Shown piece by piece: positions 12,270-24,344 of a stretch of 64,000 bases of DNA (positions within the stretch are counted from its first letter, which is position 1; each line of letters opens with the position of its first letter). Under the pieces are notes generated by a model that had not been told where the DNA came from, searched no databases, and worked only from the letters and a program-made list of their open reading frames with translations. Location of the stretch: positions 5,109,733 through 5,173,732 of the forward strand of contig OZ037772.1 of assembly GCA_964035545.1 (NCBI GenBank), written 5' to 3'. Source of the DNA: Bugula neritina (lineage: Eukaryota; Bryozoa; Gymnolaemata; Cheilostomatida; Bugulidae). The position numbers were made by a program, and so were the translations under genes.

Positions 12270-13575
12270 CCACAAACGCACATGTCTGTGCTGTTTTTTA
12301 TGACAGTGCAGCCTTAGATATTCAAATCTCTCAACAAAATTCCTCTCCTACTTGTTTATAGTAAATCTACTCCTGGAGATTGCGATAGGTTAACAGTTCT
12401 TTCATGTCTTTGAGAAGTTAAAATATTTACACCCATCATCTAAGCTGAGCAAACATGCAGTTGTTTAATGGCGCTGCATGTATCGCAGTATTGTATCTGA
12501 AAAACGTTGTTCAATGACAATAATTTATGGGTTTTTAATTAAGTTTAAAATTGTACTGGACCTAATAAGTATCAAATCATTTGATGAAAGCATCTGCTTC
12601 TAAGCCGGTATGAATTGTTTAGAGAAAGGGCATATATAGGAATTATCATATTGAAACTTGTTTAAGCTGTGATTTGAAAGTCATCAAGAATTGACTTAAT
12701 TAGTGTGAGTAGAAGGACAAATAGTGTATTAAGTACTCTAACTACAGTGCTTTGATTTAAGTACATTGTCAAATGCTTTGCAAACTCTACAGATAGTCCA
12801 AGGGAGAGTGAGTTTCTGACTTCCTAATCAACCAAAGTTTCAAGACCTTCCATCAATGTGTAAATGTTCTCATTTTACTGTAACAATCACGGATCATTAT
12901 TTGAGTAGATTATGGTTCATATTGCATCGAATTGAGCAGGCTCTCATGATGTATATGCCATGTTAATTACAACACACCAGCACACACATGTGTACATATA
13001 GATGACAGATATGGTTGTTTAATTTAAAACTCATATATATAATACTTAAGCTCAATGTAGGGTTGTCTTGCAACCTAGCTACACAACTATAGTTGGGCAT
13101 TCAGGCTCAGATATATTCTTGTTATAAGTTTTAATTCAACGACATATGCTGCTTTCTTTGATATACTACTGAATACATTCAAGTATACAAGTTCTTGATC
13201 TGCTGTAATCAATATTTCATTAAAGTTATAGGATATGATATAACGTTGGCAGCATGCAATATACATTACTAAATTGATGTAGATTATAATCAATAATGTT
13301 ATGTGTTGCTTACTTTACATTGAAAACTCAAATTAGAGTTTTCGTTTTGTTCAAAGTATTATGTAGATGAAAAACCATAGGCAGCTTTTGTTAAACCACA
13401 AGTTATTTACCGAGCCAGTTTTAATCAGACATCTAACAATTAAAATAATGAGATGCCCAACTGATTCTCTTTGCTAGGACAGCATTTATATCACATCTTA
13501 GTAGACTCCAGACAAACGCGGTTCTCTTTATTGTTTTATTTTAAACTGTATCAGCTGTAAGAATTACAATCAAGT

Positions 13576-15799
13576 ATGCTGGTCTGCATTACGTTATATG
13601 TCACAGGTACAGTATAAAAGAATCTGCATAACATATACATATACATAATTTATATTACAAAAGTCATAATGCATTGTACTGGTATACCATTTATTATGTA
13701 ATTTGTAGTGTATTTCACAAATGAGTATAAAGCTATATAGTCATGTTTCAATACAAAGTAGTGCACTATTTTGTATTGAAATATTTACAATACAGGTGTG
13801 ATTAAACAATTATTTTATTCCATTCAATGCTAGCATAATTTTTAAACTAACAAAAAAAACGTTGTTATAGCTGTATTTATTTGAACTTTATATAGCTTGA
13901 AAATGCAAAACTATTTAGTTTGTTCAGTTGAAAGTTAAAAAAGTATCTGTGCTATATCAGATCTTAGAAAAAACTTGAATCCCAAATTCTAAAGTTATTC
14001 AATTCTAATCATTTGACAAACTGTGGAGAATTCAAGCTCTAAAATTCATCTAAGTTTAAGATGTAATACTTTTAAATATTTTCATTAGGCTAATTGAAAA
14101 GCTATTATCAAAGTTGACTGCTTATCAAACATTTAATTATGAGTTTATTTACTGGAATCAAGATCGAACTAAGATATAGCCTAACGTTTGTCAAAAACTT
14201 GATATATTATATTTAGTTTATAAAAGTGCCTGTATTTATAATAATTGCAAATATTGTTTAGTGCACCTGGTGACACTTGTCATGAGTCAATGTGACATGC
14301 GTACAAACAGATTCAGAAGATACAGTGTGCCAGAGAACATGCCTGTCTCAACTCATCTGACAGGTGAATCAACATTCGCTATGACTGCTGCCATTTGTCT
14401 CATAAAGTGTGTAGAGAAAAAGGGCTGCCAGGGAATGATTTATGATGTTAAGACAACGAGCTGTTTCCTAAAGGACTGTGTGAATCCTCATCAGTTTACT
14501 GAGTATCAAGGGTCTGACTCAGACTACCATATTCAGATATCACAGAGAGCCAACGGGGAGCCAAACAAACATCTGGCTAGAGGTAGGAATGAGTAGCTAA
14601 ATACGAGTGGGTATTTTAAATATGATTAAAAGTCAAAATTTTACAAGTTAATATAAATTCCACAATTGATTTAACATCATCCATTTTTTTCTAACATTAT
14701 TTTGATAACCTGCTGCTCAATTGATTGCCTTTTTTGCAGGTGCAACAAATAAAGGTTTCAAAACTGGTCGATGAACAAAATTGAATAAGGCTAATTTAAA
14801 AAATAGAAGGTTATTTGTATTATTGCAATATTGTGCATTATTGGAACACATGGTTATAGTTTCTATATATGACCTTTGTAGAAAAACCAGCTAAACTCTC
14901 AAGTGTGTATAATGTTCCGTCAAATGGAAGAGAACACCCAGCTTCTAAGGCTGTAGATGGTGTTTATGATGGAGCTGACACTGACAGACTTTCTCTGGCT
15001 CACAGCCAACAGGAGTACAGACCCTGGTGGAGGGTGGATCTGGTTAACACTCACTGTGTCTGGGCAGTTAACATTCTCAACAGATACGGTGGTAAATACT
15101 GTCTCACTGCACATAACTATATTAGGTTCCCCAAAATCAATACTGATCACATTTTCAACATCCAACGAGTTTTTAATCATCATTAAGCTAAGAATAAAGA
15201 TTGTTGGTAGGCATAGTATATGTTGTCTGTGTTTAATATACAAACTGTTTCTTGATAAACTAAGCAGTTATAAATCAAACTTATTATTTTCCTATAAATT
15301 TTGAAGCATAAAAATAACTTACTTAACTATATTAAACATTTGGTAATTCTTAAGACAAAAATTTGCTTGGGTAAATTGAAAAAAAATGATTATGATACTT
15401 ACTATTGGTGATCTACACAGTGAATAACTCAAATCGATCTTATACCTAGTTACTGCATAAAGGATAAATCATATTTATTATATAGTAACTGTATGTAGAT
15501 GTTTTTATTGCTTGCTATACAATAAACAATGAAGTGGTGATAATCTTATACTTTAAGAAAATTGGGAAACCTTTTGGCAAAGGACAACAGACGCTGAGAT
15601 TACTGTAGCAAAAACAGAAGAAGAAATAGAATTTACTGGAACAAATCCTGAAGTGCTGTGTTATTACCATGATGGAGTTCTTAACCGATACTACACTTTG
15701 ATCACGTGTAAACAACCAATCAGAGGTCGTTTTGTTCAGATTTTACTCAATGCTAATACTTACTTAAATATTTATGAAGTGGAAGTGCATGGAATTTAA
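13576..15799 (+). CDS. Secreted PAN/fucolectin-like protein, gene 3
   Basis: Exons 13576-13606, 14262-14582, 14882-15091 and 15558-15799 (all phase 1) encode 267 residues. Exon lengths match gene 2 (31, 321, 210 versus 207, and 242 bases). A hydrophobic leader (MLVCITLYVT plus HLVTLVMSQC) precedes the PAN/apple-like domain and then the FTP-like domain with AVDGVYDG, PWWRVDL, ILNRYG, GRFVQI and YEVEVHGI. An AATAAA lies at 15912-15917, about 110 bases after the stop. Because the donor of exon 3 is phase 1, it could also splice to the orphan terminal exon at 18096, swapping the second half of the lectin domain (inference). Confidence 0.85.
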
Positions 15800-15911
15800 A
15801 TGTTAGAAAAATATTATAAGGTCATTGGAGAAAAGCCTCGCGACTACTTTCGATGTTCTGTTCGATTTGTTGGCAACAAATATATTTTGCTCTGTTCATC
15901 TCTCCTAAACA

Positions 15912-15917
15912 AATAAA
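15912..15917 (+). terminator. Candidate polyadenylation signal, gene 3
   Basis: AATAAA about 110 bases downstream of the gene 3 stop. Confidence 0.4.
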
Positions 15918-17801
<1,884 letters not shown>

Positions 17802-17825
17802 GTACATATATAATATTCTGTTTCT

Positions 17826-18095
17826 ATATAGAATATTATATGTGTGGTGTCAAGTAGCATATAATATCGCTCGTGGTATGTAAAGCATGACACATAACAC
17901 ATGATGCACTGTACATGAAACAAAAACATCAATCATGACACATAATATATCACATGACACATGTCACTTATGACACGTGTCACTAATGACACTTATGACA
18001 CGTATCACATCACCATAATCTACAATCATCTTTCAATGAAATAATTTGACCTAAACTTTAAGTTTTATTTAAATGTATAATTATTAATTTTACAG
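17826..18095. repeat. Duplicated intron 3' part with satellite
   Basis: Homologous to 5964-6207 in gene 1: the same GAATATTATATG/GTGGTGTCAAGTAGCATAT words, the ATGACACATAAC array (longer here) and the same acceptor region. This is the left part of a segmental copy that also includes the next exon and its 3' flank. Confidence 0.8.
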
Positions 18096-18334
18096 GGGTC
18101 ATTAAGAGACTGGCCAATGTAAGAGTAACAGTTGGTGAAACTGACACTAACTTTGATGATCCACCAGAAGAGGAGATCTGTGACTACCTTCCTGGACAAC
18201 CGCAGCCTGCAGATATATTTCTGGTTACATGTCATAGTAGAATGTATGGTAGATATGTGAGAGTAACAGGTGTTGAAGTGGATAATTATCTAAATATCTA
18301 TGAGTTGGAAATCCATGGTTTAAAATTATTTTGA
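18096..18334 (+). CDS. Orphan terminal FTP-like exon (gene 1 type)
   Basis: A 239-base exon with acceptor TTTTACAG, phase 1, ending in TGA at 18332-18334. Same length as exon 4 of gene 1 and very similar: VIKRLANVRV, DDPPEEEICDYLPG, MYGRYVRV, YELEIHGLKLF. It encodes only the second half of the fucolectin-like fold. No matching exons 1-3 lie directly upstream; that space is occupied by TA arrays and a LINE. It is either a broken gene copy or an alternative last exon of gene 3, whose exon 3 ends in the matching phase. The frame is intact, so decay is not evident. Confidence 0.7.
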
Positions 18335-18485
18335 CAATTTCAACTTTACAAGCTAAAACTACTTCTAGTTAAGTTTCGAATTACCACCCTCGCAATGGCC
18401 TCAAAAAAGTAATTTTTGGTAATTCTTTGTTTTATAAATAGGCTAGTTACTTTATAACTGTGGACTAACAATTATCATATCATAT

Positions 18486-18894
18486 TGTGATAGATTTTAG
18501 TGGTGCAATCATTATATTGGTATTAATCAAAAAGGTCCACTCTATACTGTATATTATATTGTGAGTTCGACTACATCGACCTGTAGCTATGGACAGCAGT
18601 GGCACCACTAGTAACCACCAATCAGGACGGACACACTAATTGATAGCAGGTGGAGCTAGCTACTCGTAGTTGCAGTGCGCTGAGTAGCTAGCCGGCAGAG
18701 CAGCTTGGGACTTTATTTAGAGTAGTTGTGTATAAAGCTCACTACTTATGTAATCGTTTCTATTCATGTTAGCAGTAAATAAACCTTCTTGTATTCGTGT
18801 AAATAATAAACCTATCTTAGCGTAAACAACCTGGTGTAGTGGCTTTGTTTAAGTTGACCCACACATAATATAGTGAACTGCGAAATTCACTACA
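18486..18894 (+). repeat. 5' LTR
   Basis: Starts TG and ends CA. Contains a TATAAAG at 18731-18737 and AATAAA at 18778-18783, which fit the promoter and polyadenylation signals of an LTR. Confidence 0.95.
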
Positions 18895-18895
18895 G

Positions 18896-18914
18896 TGGTG
18901 GCAGCGGTGGGATT
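18896..18914 (+). promoter_or_regulatory. Primer binding site, tRNA-Leu type
   Basis: TGGTGGCAGCGGTGGGATT, one base after the LTR, is complementary to the 3' end of tRNA-Leu of the AAG/UAG type (...CCCACCGCTGCCA plus CCA), from general knowledge of that tRNA. Confidence 0.75.
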
Positions 18915-18949
18915 CCACTTAATACAAATGCTCCTAGCCAGGGAGTAAG

Positions 18950-19819
18950 ATGGCCGACGAGAACGACGCGCCCAGACAGGAGCCAGCAGCAGTAAAGGAG
19001 GATCACATAGGCGGCCCAGCGCTGCCTATGGACAGGTACCACTTGCGGGCTCCCATCTTCTCAGGGGAAGAAGATGTGGAGCAATTCATCACTGAGTTTA
19101 GTGATGTGGCGGACATCTGCGGATGGCCGAATAGGGTTACTCTGATCCAGCTGCGGTTATGTCTGACAGGGCCGGCTAGACCCTATGGAATAAGCCAGAA
19201 TGTCGGTGACATATTTGAAGCACTACGAGCTCGGTTTGGATTAACCGCTCGAGATGCTCGCGTGCAACTGCAGAGTCTTAGGAGAAATCCTAAGACCAAC
19301 CTGCGAGAGCATGCTACCGCAGTCGAACGACTGGCACAAGTCGCCTACAGCGACTTGCCTGCCGACAGTCGACAGAGCCTAGCACTGGATGCATTCCTCC
19401 AGTCTATTTACAACCTCGGTCTGAAACAGCATCTGCTGGTGGCCGAAGTTGAGATTATGGAGAGAGCTCTAAGGCTTGGGAATGCCTATTTCCAAGCCGA
19501 CAGTGCGAGTCGACCTGGTGCGACGATACAGCAGGTCGGGGCAGACGACGTGTCGACGTCGCCGGCGAAGACAGCTGTACAGGTCGCCGCGGCAGCAGCA
19601 GACGAATCTACTAGCTTGACCACAAGCTTGATTCGAGAACTGCTAGCCGAGATCAGGCAACTGCGCCAGCAGTCGACAGCCGAGAGACCCAGGAGGTCGT
19701 CAGTGGCTGTCGACGACAGGCGCAGCCCTGTATGCTGGGGCTGTGGTAGTGGTGGGCACTTCATACGAAGTTGCCCCCGCGGCAGTGGGAGGCGGTTAAA
19801 CAGCAATGGCCCACGGTAA
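18950..19819 (+). CDS. gag: Gypsy gag polyprotein
   Basis: 289 residues, forming the virus-like particle of the retrotransposon. The N-terminal half has the retrotransposon gag pattern (APIFSGEEDVEQFITEF, then LRARFGL and LREHATAVERLAQ). Near residues 262-275 is one CCHC zinc knuckle, CWGCGSGGHFIRSC. The end overlaps the next frame (open from 19750), so the protease is probably reached by a -1 shift. A CCCCC run at 19773-19778, just after the zinc knuckle, is a candidate site. Confidence 0.9.
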   Translation: MADENDAPRQEPAAVKEDHIGGPALPMDRYHLRAPIFSGEEDVEQFITEFSDVADICGWPNRVTLIQLRLCLTGPARPYGISQNVGDIFEALRARFGLTARDARVQLQSLRRNPKTNLREHATAVERLAQVAYSDLPADSRQSLALDAFLQSIYNLGLKQHLLVAEVEIMERALRLGNAYFQADSASRPGATIQQVGADDVSTSPAKTAVQVAAAAADESTSLTTSLIRELLAEIRQLRQQSTAERPRRSSVAVDDRRSPVCWGCGSGGHFIRSCPRGSGRRLNSNGPR

Positions 19820-20802
19820 CTTCCGCCGACCGTGGGCCCCAGTTCAACCCCCCCAAGGCAGAGGCCAAGGCCAAACCCCACCGGGTGAGGAGGCCGCCTT
19901 CGCCAGAGTGGCAAGCCCCAAGGAGAGTGAGTAGGCCGCAAGGCCCACCTAAACCTCCGGCTTGGGCACTCAAAAACCGCTTTGAAGGTTTGCTTGATGA
20001 GGGAGTGAACGACGAGTGGGAGCAAAACAGGGATTTTCCTCGGTTGCCCACACGAGCATCAGTCCGAGAATTCACTCGGCCGCCCGTGTGTGAGCGAGAC
20101 CGAGACGTAACCTGCCTGCCCACGCAACGTCGACTACCCCCTCGCAACCGAAAAGCACAGGTGCATCCCCAACTCCATGCACATGAGGTGTCGCCTCAAG
20201 AGACGAACCGCTCAGTGAGCGCTCAGCCATATGGAAGCAGCTATTTCCTCCCCGGCAAACTTGCTGGCAAAGCTGTCACATTCCTGTTGGATACTGGGTG
20301 CACCACAAATCTACTGAGTCAGCATCTATTCGACAATCTCAGTGCCAGGGACAGGGCTAGCCTAGAACCATATGAAGGGGAACACGGCACGTTGGCGGAC
20401 GGGTCGTGTATTCCTTTCTATGGGGTAATCCAGTTGACTGGTAGAGTCCGTGATCAGACGATCAGTGAGACCTTCATCGTCAGTCAACTCAAGGAGGACG
20501 CCATCTTGGGCATGCCATTTCTGAAGCGACACAGGTGCTACATCGACTTTAGCAAGTTGGCGGTAGTGATGGCCGGGCGTGAGCTGGCCCGTGTCGACCG
20601 ATTTGGCCGACCCTTGGTGGGGGGAGTGCAGGTGGTACAGCGCTGTACTGTACCTGGGCGCTCCCGGGCTACAGTTCGCTGCAGAGTGAACTGTAGAGAA
20701 ATCTCCGAGCTAGGAGTGGTAGAAGGTGCACTGGGGGGCGTCCAGCTCGCTAACAGTCTGAATAGGCTGGATGAGCGGGGGAGTTCCTGGTCCAGTGCGT
20801 AA
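19750..20802 (+). CDS. Gypsy aspartic protease frame
   Basis: Open from 19750, after a TAG at 19747, with no good ATG near its beginning; it is therefore read as a -1 extension of gag. A basic, proline-rich linker (PPKPPAWALKNRFEGL) comes first, then a retropepsin-like domain with the catalytic FLLDTGCTTNLLS (DTG codons at about 20290) and an AILGMPFLKRH stretch. It ends at TAA 20800-20802, and the next frame takes over by another -1 step near a GGGGG run (about 20778). In the decayed copy at the window start, the corresponding linker runs on into RT in one frame. The second shift may therefore be a one-base lesion or sequencing error rather than programmed. Confidence 0.85.
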   Translation, partial: WWALHTKLPPRQWEAVKQQWPTVTSADRGPQFNPPKAEAKAKPHRVRRPPSPEWQAPRRVSRPQGPPKPPAWALKNRFEGLLDEGVNDEWEQNRDFPRLPTRASVREFTRPPVCERDRDVTCLPTQRRLPPRNRKAQVHPQLHAHEVSPQETNRSVSAQPYGSSYFLPGKLAGKAVTFLLDTGCTTNLLSQHLFDNLSARDRASLEPYEGEHGTLADGSCIPFYGVIQLTGRVRDQTISETFIVSQLKEDAILGMPFLKRHRCYIDFSKLAVVMAGRELARVDRFGRPLVGGVQVVQRCTVPGRSRATVRCRVNCREISELGVVEGALGGVQLANSLNRLDERGSSWSSA

Positions 20803-23800
20803 ATCCTTTCACGGAACCGGTAGAATTGCCGGCTGGGTCTCTAGTGGGGAAGTTCCACTCCGTACAGGAGGAGGATGTAGGGCTCGCGCTGGAGACGGCG
20901 GACGAAGCCCGTGGGGTACCCACTAGAGACGGCAGGGGGCCGGTGCCTGAACACGTAGCGGAGTTGTACGAGGATGCCTGTGATGGCTGTGAGAGCAAGC
21001 GGGAACGCCTGGTGATGGCGCGGCTACTCTCTGAGTACAAGTACGTGTTTAGTTGCGGCGACCATGACATGGGTCTGACTAAGACTGTCCGTCATGAGAT
21101 ACCCCTGGCGGCGGGGACGGCGCCCATTCGGCAGCCGACCCGCCGGTTAGGTCCTGAGAAGGAGAGAGAAGTGAGCCGTCAGGTGCAAGACCTTCTGAAT
21201 CGGGACCTGATTGAGCCAGGCCATGGGGCCTGGAGTTTTCCAGTCGTCCTGGCTTGGAAAAAAAATGGTAGCTGGAGGTTTTGCGTTGACTATCGCAGGC
21301 TGAACAGCGTGACCATCCAGGACGCTTACCCTCTCCCTAGGATCGATGAGTCGCTCGATGCCTTAGCTTGTAGCAAGTTCTTCAGCACGTTGGACTTGCT
21401 AAGCGGGTATTGGCAGGTGCCCCTAAGTCCTGAAGCACAGGACAAGGCCGCATTTATAACGCGGGATGGGCTCTGGAAATGGAAGGTGTTGCCATTCGGA
21501 CTTACGTCTGCACCGGCCACCTTCCAGCGACTCATGGAGCAGGTCGTGAGTGGGCTGCACTGGAAGACCTTGCTCATCTATCTCGATGATGTCATTGTCA
21601 TCTCCCCCGACTTCGACACACATGTCAGTCGACTCAGGGAGGTGTTTGACAGGCTCCGAGCTGCGGGTCTGAAGCTCAAGCCCTCGAAGTGTGCATTACT
21701 GCAGCGCAAGGTTAAGTACCTGGGCCATGTAGTTGGTCGAGACGGGGTCGCCACAGACCCCGAGAAGGTACGGGCTGCGAGGGACTGGGCCTTCCCTGTC
21801 GACCTCCCTGAATTGCGGGCATTCCTGGGACTGGTAGGGTACTATCGTCAGTACATACCAGACTTCGCCGGAATTGCACAGCCGTTTAATCGGCTGACAG
21901 CAAAAGGGGTGCGATGGCAGTGGACGCAGGCCGAGCAGAGGGCATTTGACCACCTGAAGGATCGCCTGGTGGAAGCACCCATCTTGGCGTATCCTGACCC
22001 TGTGAAGGAGTACATTTTGGATACTGATGCCAGTAACCATAATGTGGGGGCTGTGCTATCGCAGGTCCAAGATGGTCGCGAGGTGGTGGTGGCTTACTAT
22101 AGCAAGGCCCTGTCGGCGCCTGAGAAGAACTACTGTACAACCAGGAGGGAACTCCTGGCAGAAGTCAAGGCGGTCAAACACTTAAGACCATATCTATATG
22201 GGCGTACATTCCGGCTTCGGACGGATCATGCGTCTTTGATATGGCTGTGTCGACGGGCGGAACCATCAAGCCAAGTGGCGCGATGGCTAGAGATCCTGGC
22301 AGAGTTTTCTTATCGGATCGAACATCGACCCGGTAAGAAACACGGTAATGCCGATGGACTCAGCCGCCGCCAGGCAGATGGGTGTAAGCAGTGCCAGAAT
22401 ATTGAGCGCAGGGACGGTGGAACCCCTCGCTCGGACGTTGAAGCGCAGTTGGGGAAAGCGAATGTATACAGCTGGGAGGAAGGGCAACTCTTGTCCAAAC
22501 CTCCCAACGAAGTTGTTAACAACCTTCACGCAAACCCCACGCTGCTCAGGAACGTCAGGGAGCTATGTCGGCTCCAGGCTACGCTACTAGGGGTGGTAGC
22601 TGACCTAGTCCGGGCCAAGAAGGAAGGACGGCGGCCGAGTGAGGCCAAACAGCGAGTGAAGAGTGCAGAGTTTAAGTACTTCTGTGACCGCTGGTACTCC
22701 CTCAGGTTCAAAAGCGATGGGCTGCTAATGATCACGTTGGCAGCCGGCACCAATTGCAGTGAACGAGAGAGGGTAGTTTGCCCGTCCGCTCTGAGGCGGG
22801 AGTTGATCTGGGACACCCATAAGCAAGCTCACGCAGGAGCTAGCCGGGTGACTAGGTGTCTTCAACTCCAGTGGTTTTGGCCCGGTATGACCCTGGATGC
22901 CCGACTCCGGGTGCGGAAGTGCGAGGTGTGCCAAGCTAGCAAGCATGGCCGCCCCACTGAGACCGCAGGGAGGCGTCGCCTCCATGCCGGCCGTTCGTGG
23001 CAGGTAGTTGCTGTCGATCTGGTAGGCCCCATGCCCACAACAGCGAGAGGTAATAACTGGATACTGGTATTAACTGACCATTTCACGCGGTGGGCTGATG
23101 CACTGGCTATTCCAGATGCGTCGGCCCCCTCGGTGGCCAGAGCCTTGGACCAGCATGTGTTCTGCTATTTCGGCTTGCCGGAGCAGATACACTCTGATCA
23201 AGGCGCCCAGTTTCAGTCGCAACTTATGAGCCATCTCTGTAAAGTGTGGGGGGTAAACCAGAGTCGGACGACCCCGTATCACCCGCAAGGGAACAGGGTT
23301 GTGGAGCGGAACAACCAAATGCTAGGGGACTCTCTGAGAAGCCTGCTTATCGGTAGGAGCCAGGAAGAGTGGGACTTGGTGTTGCCGCAGATCATGCGAG
23401 CGTACTGTAGTACCCCTCACTCCAGTACACTGGAGACCCCTAATTCTCTCATGCTGGGGAGAGAAACCAGGGTTCCTGAGCACGTAACCTATCATGTTCC
23501 GACTCCCGAGAGCAATGTCCACGATTACGTGGACAAGCTCGTAAAATGCATGGGGACGGCTCACGAGGTGCTACGTGAGCAGCAGTGGCAGGTCAGAAGT
23601 GGTGACCCTGACGACCCCCCCTTATACAAGGTGGGAGACTGGGTCTGGATGACCAGTCATCGCCGACGGCGCGGACAGGCAGCCAAGTTGCAGCCGAAGT
23701 TCGTAGGTCCCTACTGCGTAATTGAGGTAATGCCAAATCACACCTATAAAGTGGAACGGTCTGGACAAGTGTCGATCCAGAACGAGGCACGACTAAAACC

Positions 23801-24344
23801 TCACTGGGCAAGTCCTGATGCGGCGGGTCAAGCACCTCCTCTCTTAGAGCCTGCTAGAAGCCCTCCTATGAGGGGGCGAGGCATAGCGTATCGAGAGATT
23901 GAGGAGATACTGCCAGATCAGGACGGGGTGGCCGACGCGCCGCCCAACCAGCCCCAGCCACCTCCACCCCAAGAGGAGGAGGCCGACACACCAGAAGACC
24001 TGTCAGAGCCGGCCCCACCACCTGTGGAGCCGGTCGACAGGCCCATCGCCCCGGATGAGATGGAAAAACCTCAAAATCATGAGGAAGAGGCAGCTAGGGG
24101 AGGACCACCCGTACTGGTGGACCCCCCCGTACTGGCGACACCACTCGTGGTGGAAGAGTCACCAGTCGTAGCAAATTCCCCAGTGCAGTTGGAGCGTAGG
24201 CAACGCACTAGGGCGCCTCCATCTTATTTAAAAGATTTCTTGTGTGATGCAGTAGAAAAACATCCATCAGCTATCATAAAAGAAATCTGGGGAGACGAGC
24301 AATTGAGAGTTGCGTTTCCGAGATATAAGAAGACGCAATTGTGA
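20775..24344 (+). CDS. pol: Gypsy pol: RT, RNase H, integrase
   Basis: The frame is open from 20775; its first in-frame ATG-like start is at 20826, from which it runs 1172 codons. Residues from there: RT with FCVDYRRLNS (about 152) and the catalytic YLDDVIV (about 252); RNase H with LDTDASNHNVGAVLS (about 398) and RTDHASL; integrase zinc finger H-H-C-C (DTHKQAHAGAS to CEVCQASKHG, about 662-702); catalytic core D-D-E (VAVDLVGPM about 727, SDQGAQF about 790, the E within VVERNNQ about 825); then a GPY/F module (FVGPYCVIEV, about 959) and a proline/acid-rich tail ending RTRAPPSYLKDF. No chromodomain or envelope is seen. The motifs look intact. Confidence 0.95.
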   Translation, partial: AGEFLVQCVNPFTEPVELPAGSLVGKFHSVQEEDVGLALETADEARGVPTRDGRGPVPEHVAELYEDACDGCESKRERLVMARLLSEYKYVFSCGDHDMGLTKTVRHEIPLAAGTAPIRQPTRRLGPEKEREVSRQVQDLLNRDLIEPGHGAWSFPVVLAWKKNGSWRFCVDYRRLNSVTIQDAYPLPRIDESLDALACSKFFSTLDLLSGYWQVPLSPEAQDKAAFITRDGLWKWKVLPFGLTSAPATFQRLMEQVVSGLHWKTLLIYLDDVIVISPDFDTHVSRLREVFDRLRAAGLKLKPSKCALLQRKVKYLGHVVGRDGVATDPEKVRAARDWAFPVDLPELRAFLGLVGYYRQYIPDFAGIAQPFNRLTAKGVRWQWTQAEQRAFDHLKDRLVEAPILAYPDPVKEYILDTDASNHNVGAVLSQVQDGREVVVAYYSKALSAPEKNYCTTRRELLAEVKAVKHLRPYLYGRTFRLRTDHASLIWLCRRAEPSSQVARWLEILAEFSYRIEHRPGKKHGNADGLSRRQADGCKQCQNIERRDGGTPRSDVEAQLGKANVYSWEEGQLLSKPPNEVVNNLHANPTLLRNVRELCRLQATLLGVVADLVRAKKEGRRPSEAKQRVKSAEFKYFCDRWYSLRFKSDGLLMITLAAGTNCSERERVVCPSALRRELIWDTHKQAHAGASRVTRCLQLQWFWPGMTLDARLRVRKCEVCQASKHGRPTETAGRRRLHAGRSWQVVAVDLVGPMPTTARGNNWILVLTDHFTRWADALAIPDASAPSVARALDQHVFCYFGLPEQIHSDQGAQFQSQLMSHLCKVWGVNQSRTTPYHPQGNRVVERNNQMLGDSLRSLLIGRSQEEWDLVLPQIMRAYCSTPHSSTLETPNSLMLGRETRVPEHVTYHVPTPESNVHDYVDKLVKCMGTAHEVLREQQWQVRSGDPDDPPLYKVGDWVWMTSHRRRRGQAAKLQPKFVGPYCVIEVMPNHTYKVERSGQVSIQNEARLKPHWASPDAAGQAPPLLEPARSPPMRGRGIAYREIEEILPDQDGVADAPPNQPQPPPPQEEEADTPEDLSEPAPPPVEPVDRPIAPDEMEKPQNHEEEAARGGPPVLVDPPVLATPLVVEESPVVANSPVQLERRQRTRAPPSYLKDFLCDAVEKHPSAIIKEIWGDEQLRVAFPRYKKTQL

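Larger units (their letters stand above)
10664..13575. other. Intergenic between lectin-like genes 2 and 3
   Basis: AT-rich and non-coding. It starts with the 3' flank of gene 2, homologous to that of gene 3 (compare 11180-11250 with 16205-16285, both with AATAAA-type signals). It holds two microsatellites, listed separately. The last ~150 bases resemble the upstream region of gene 2. Confidence 0.6.

Noticed and set aside
19486-23835. Reverse-strand frames inside the Gypsy element
   Set aside because: Shadows of the GC-rich gag-pol coding strand with no domain motifs.
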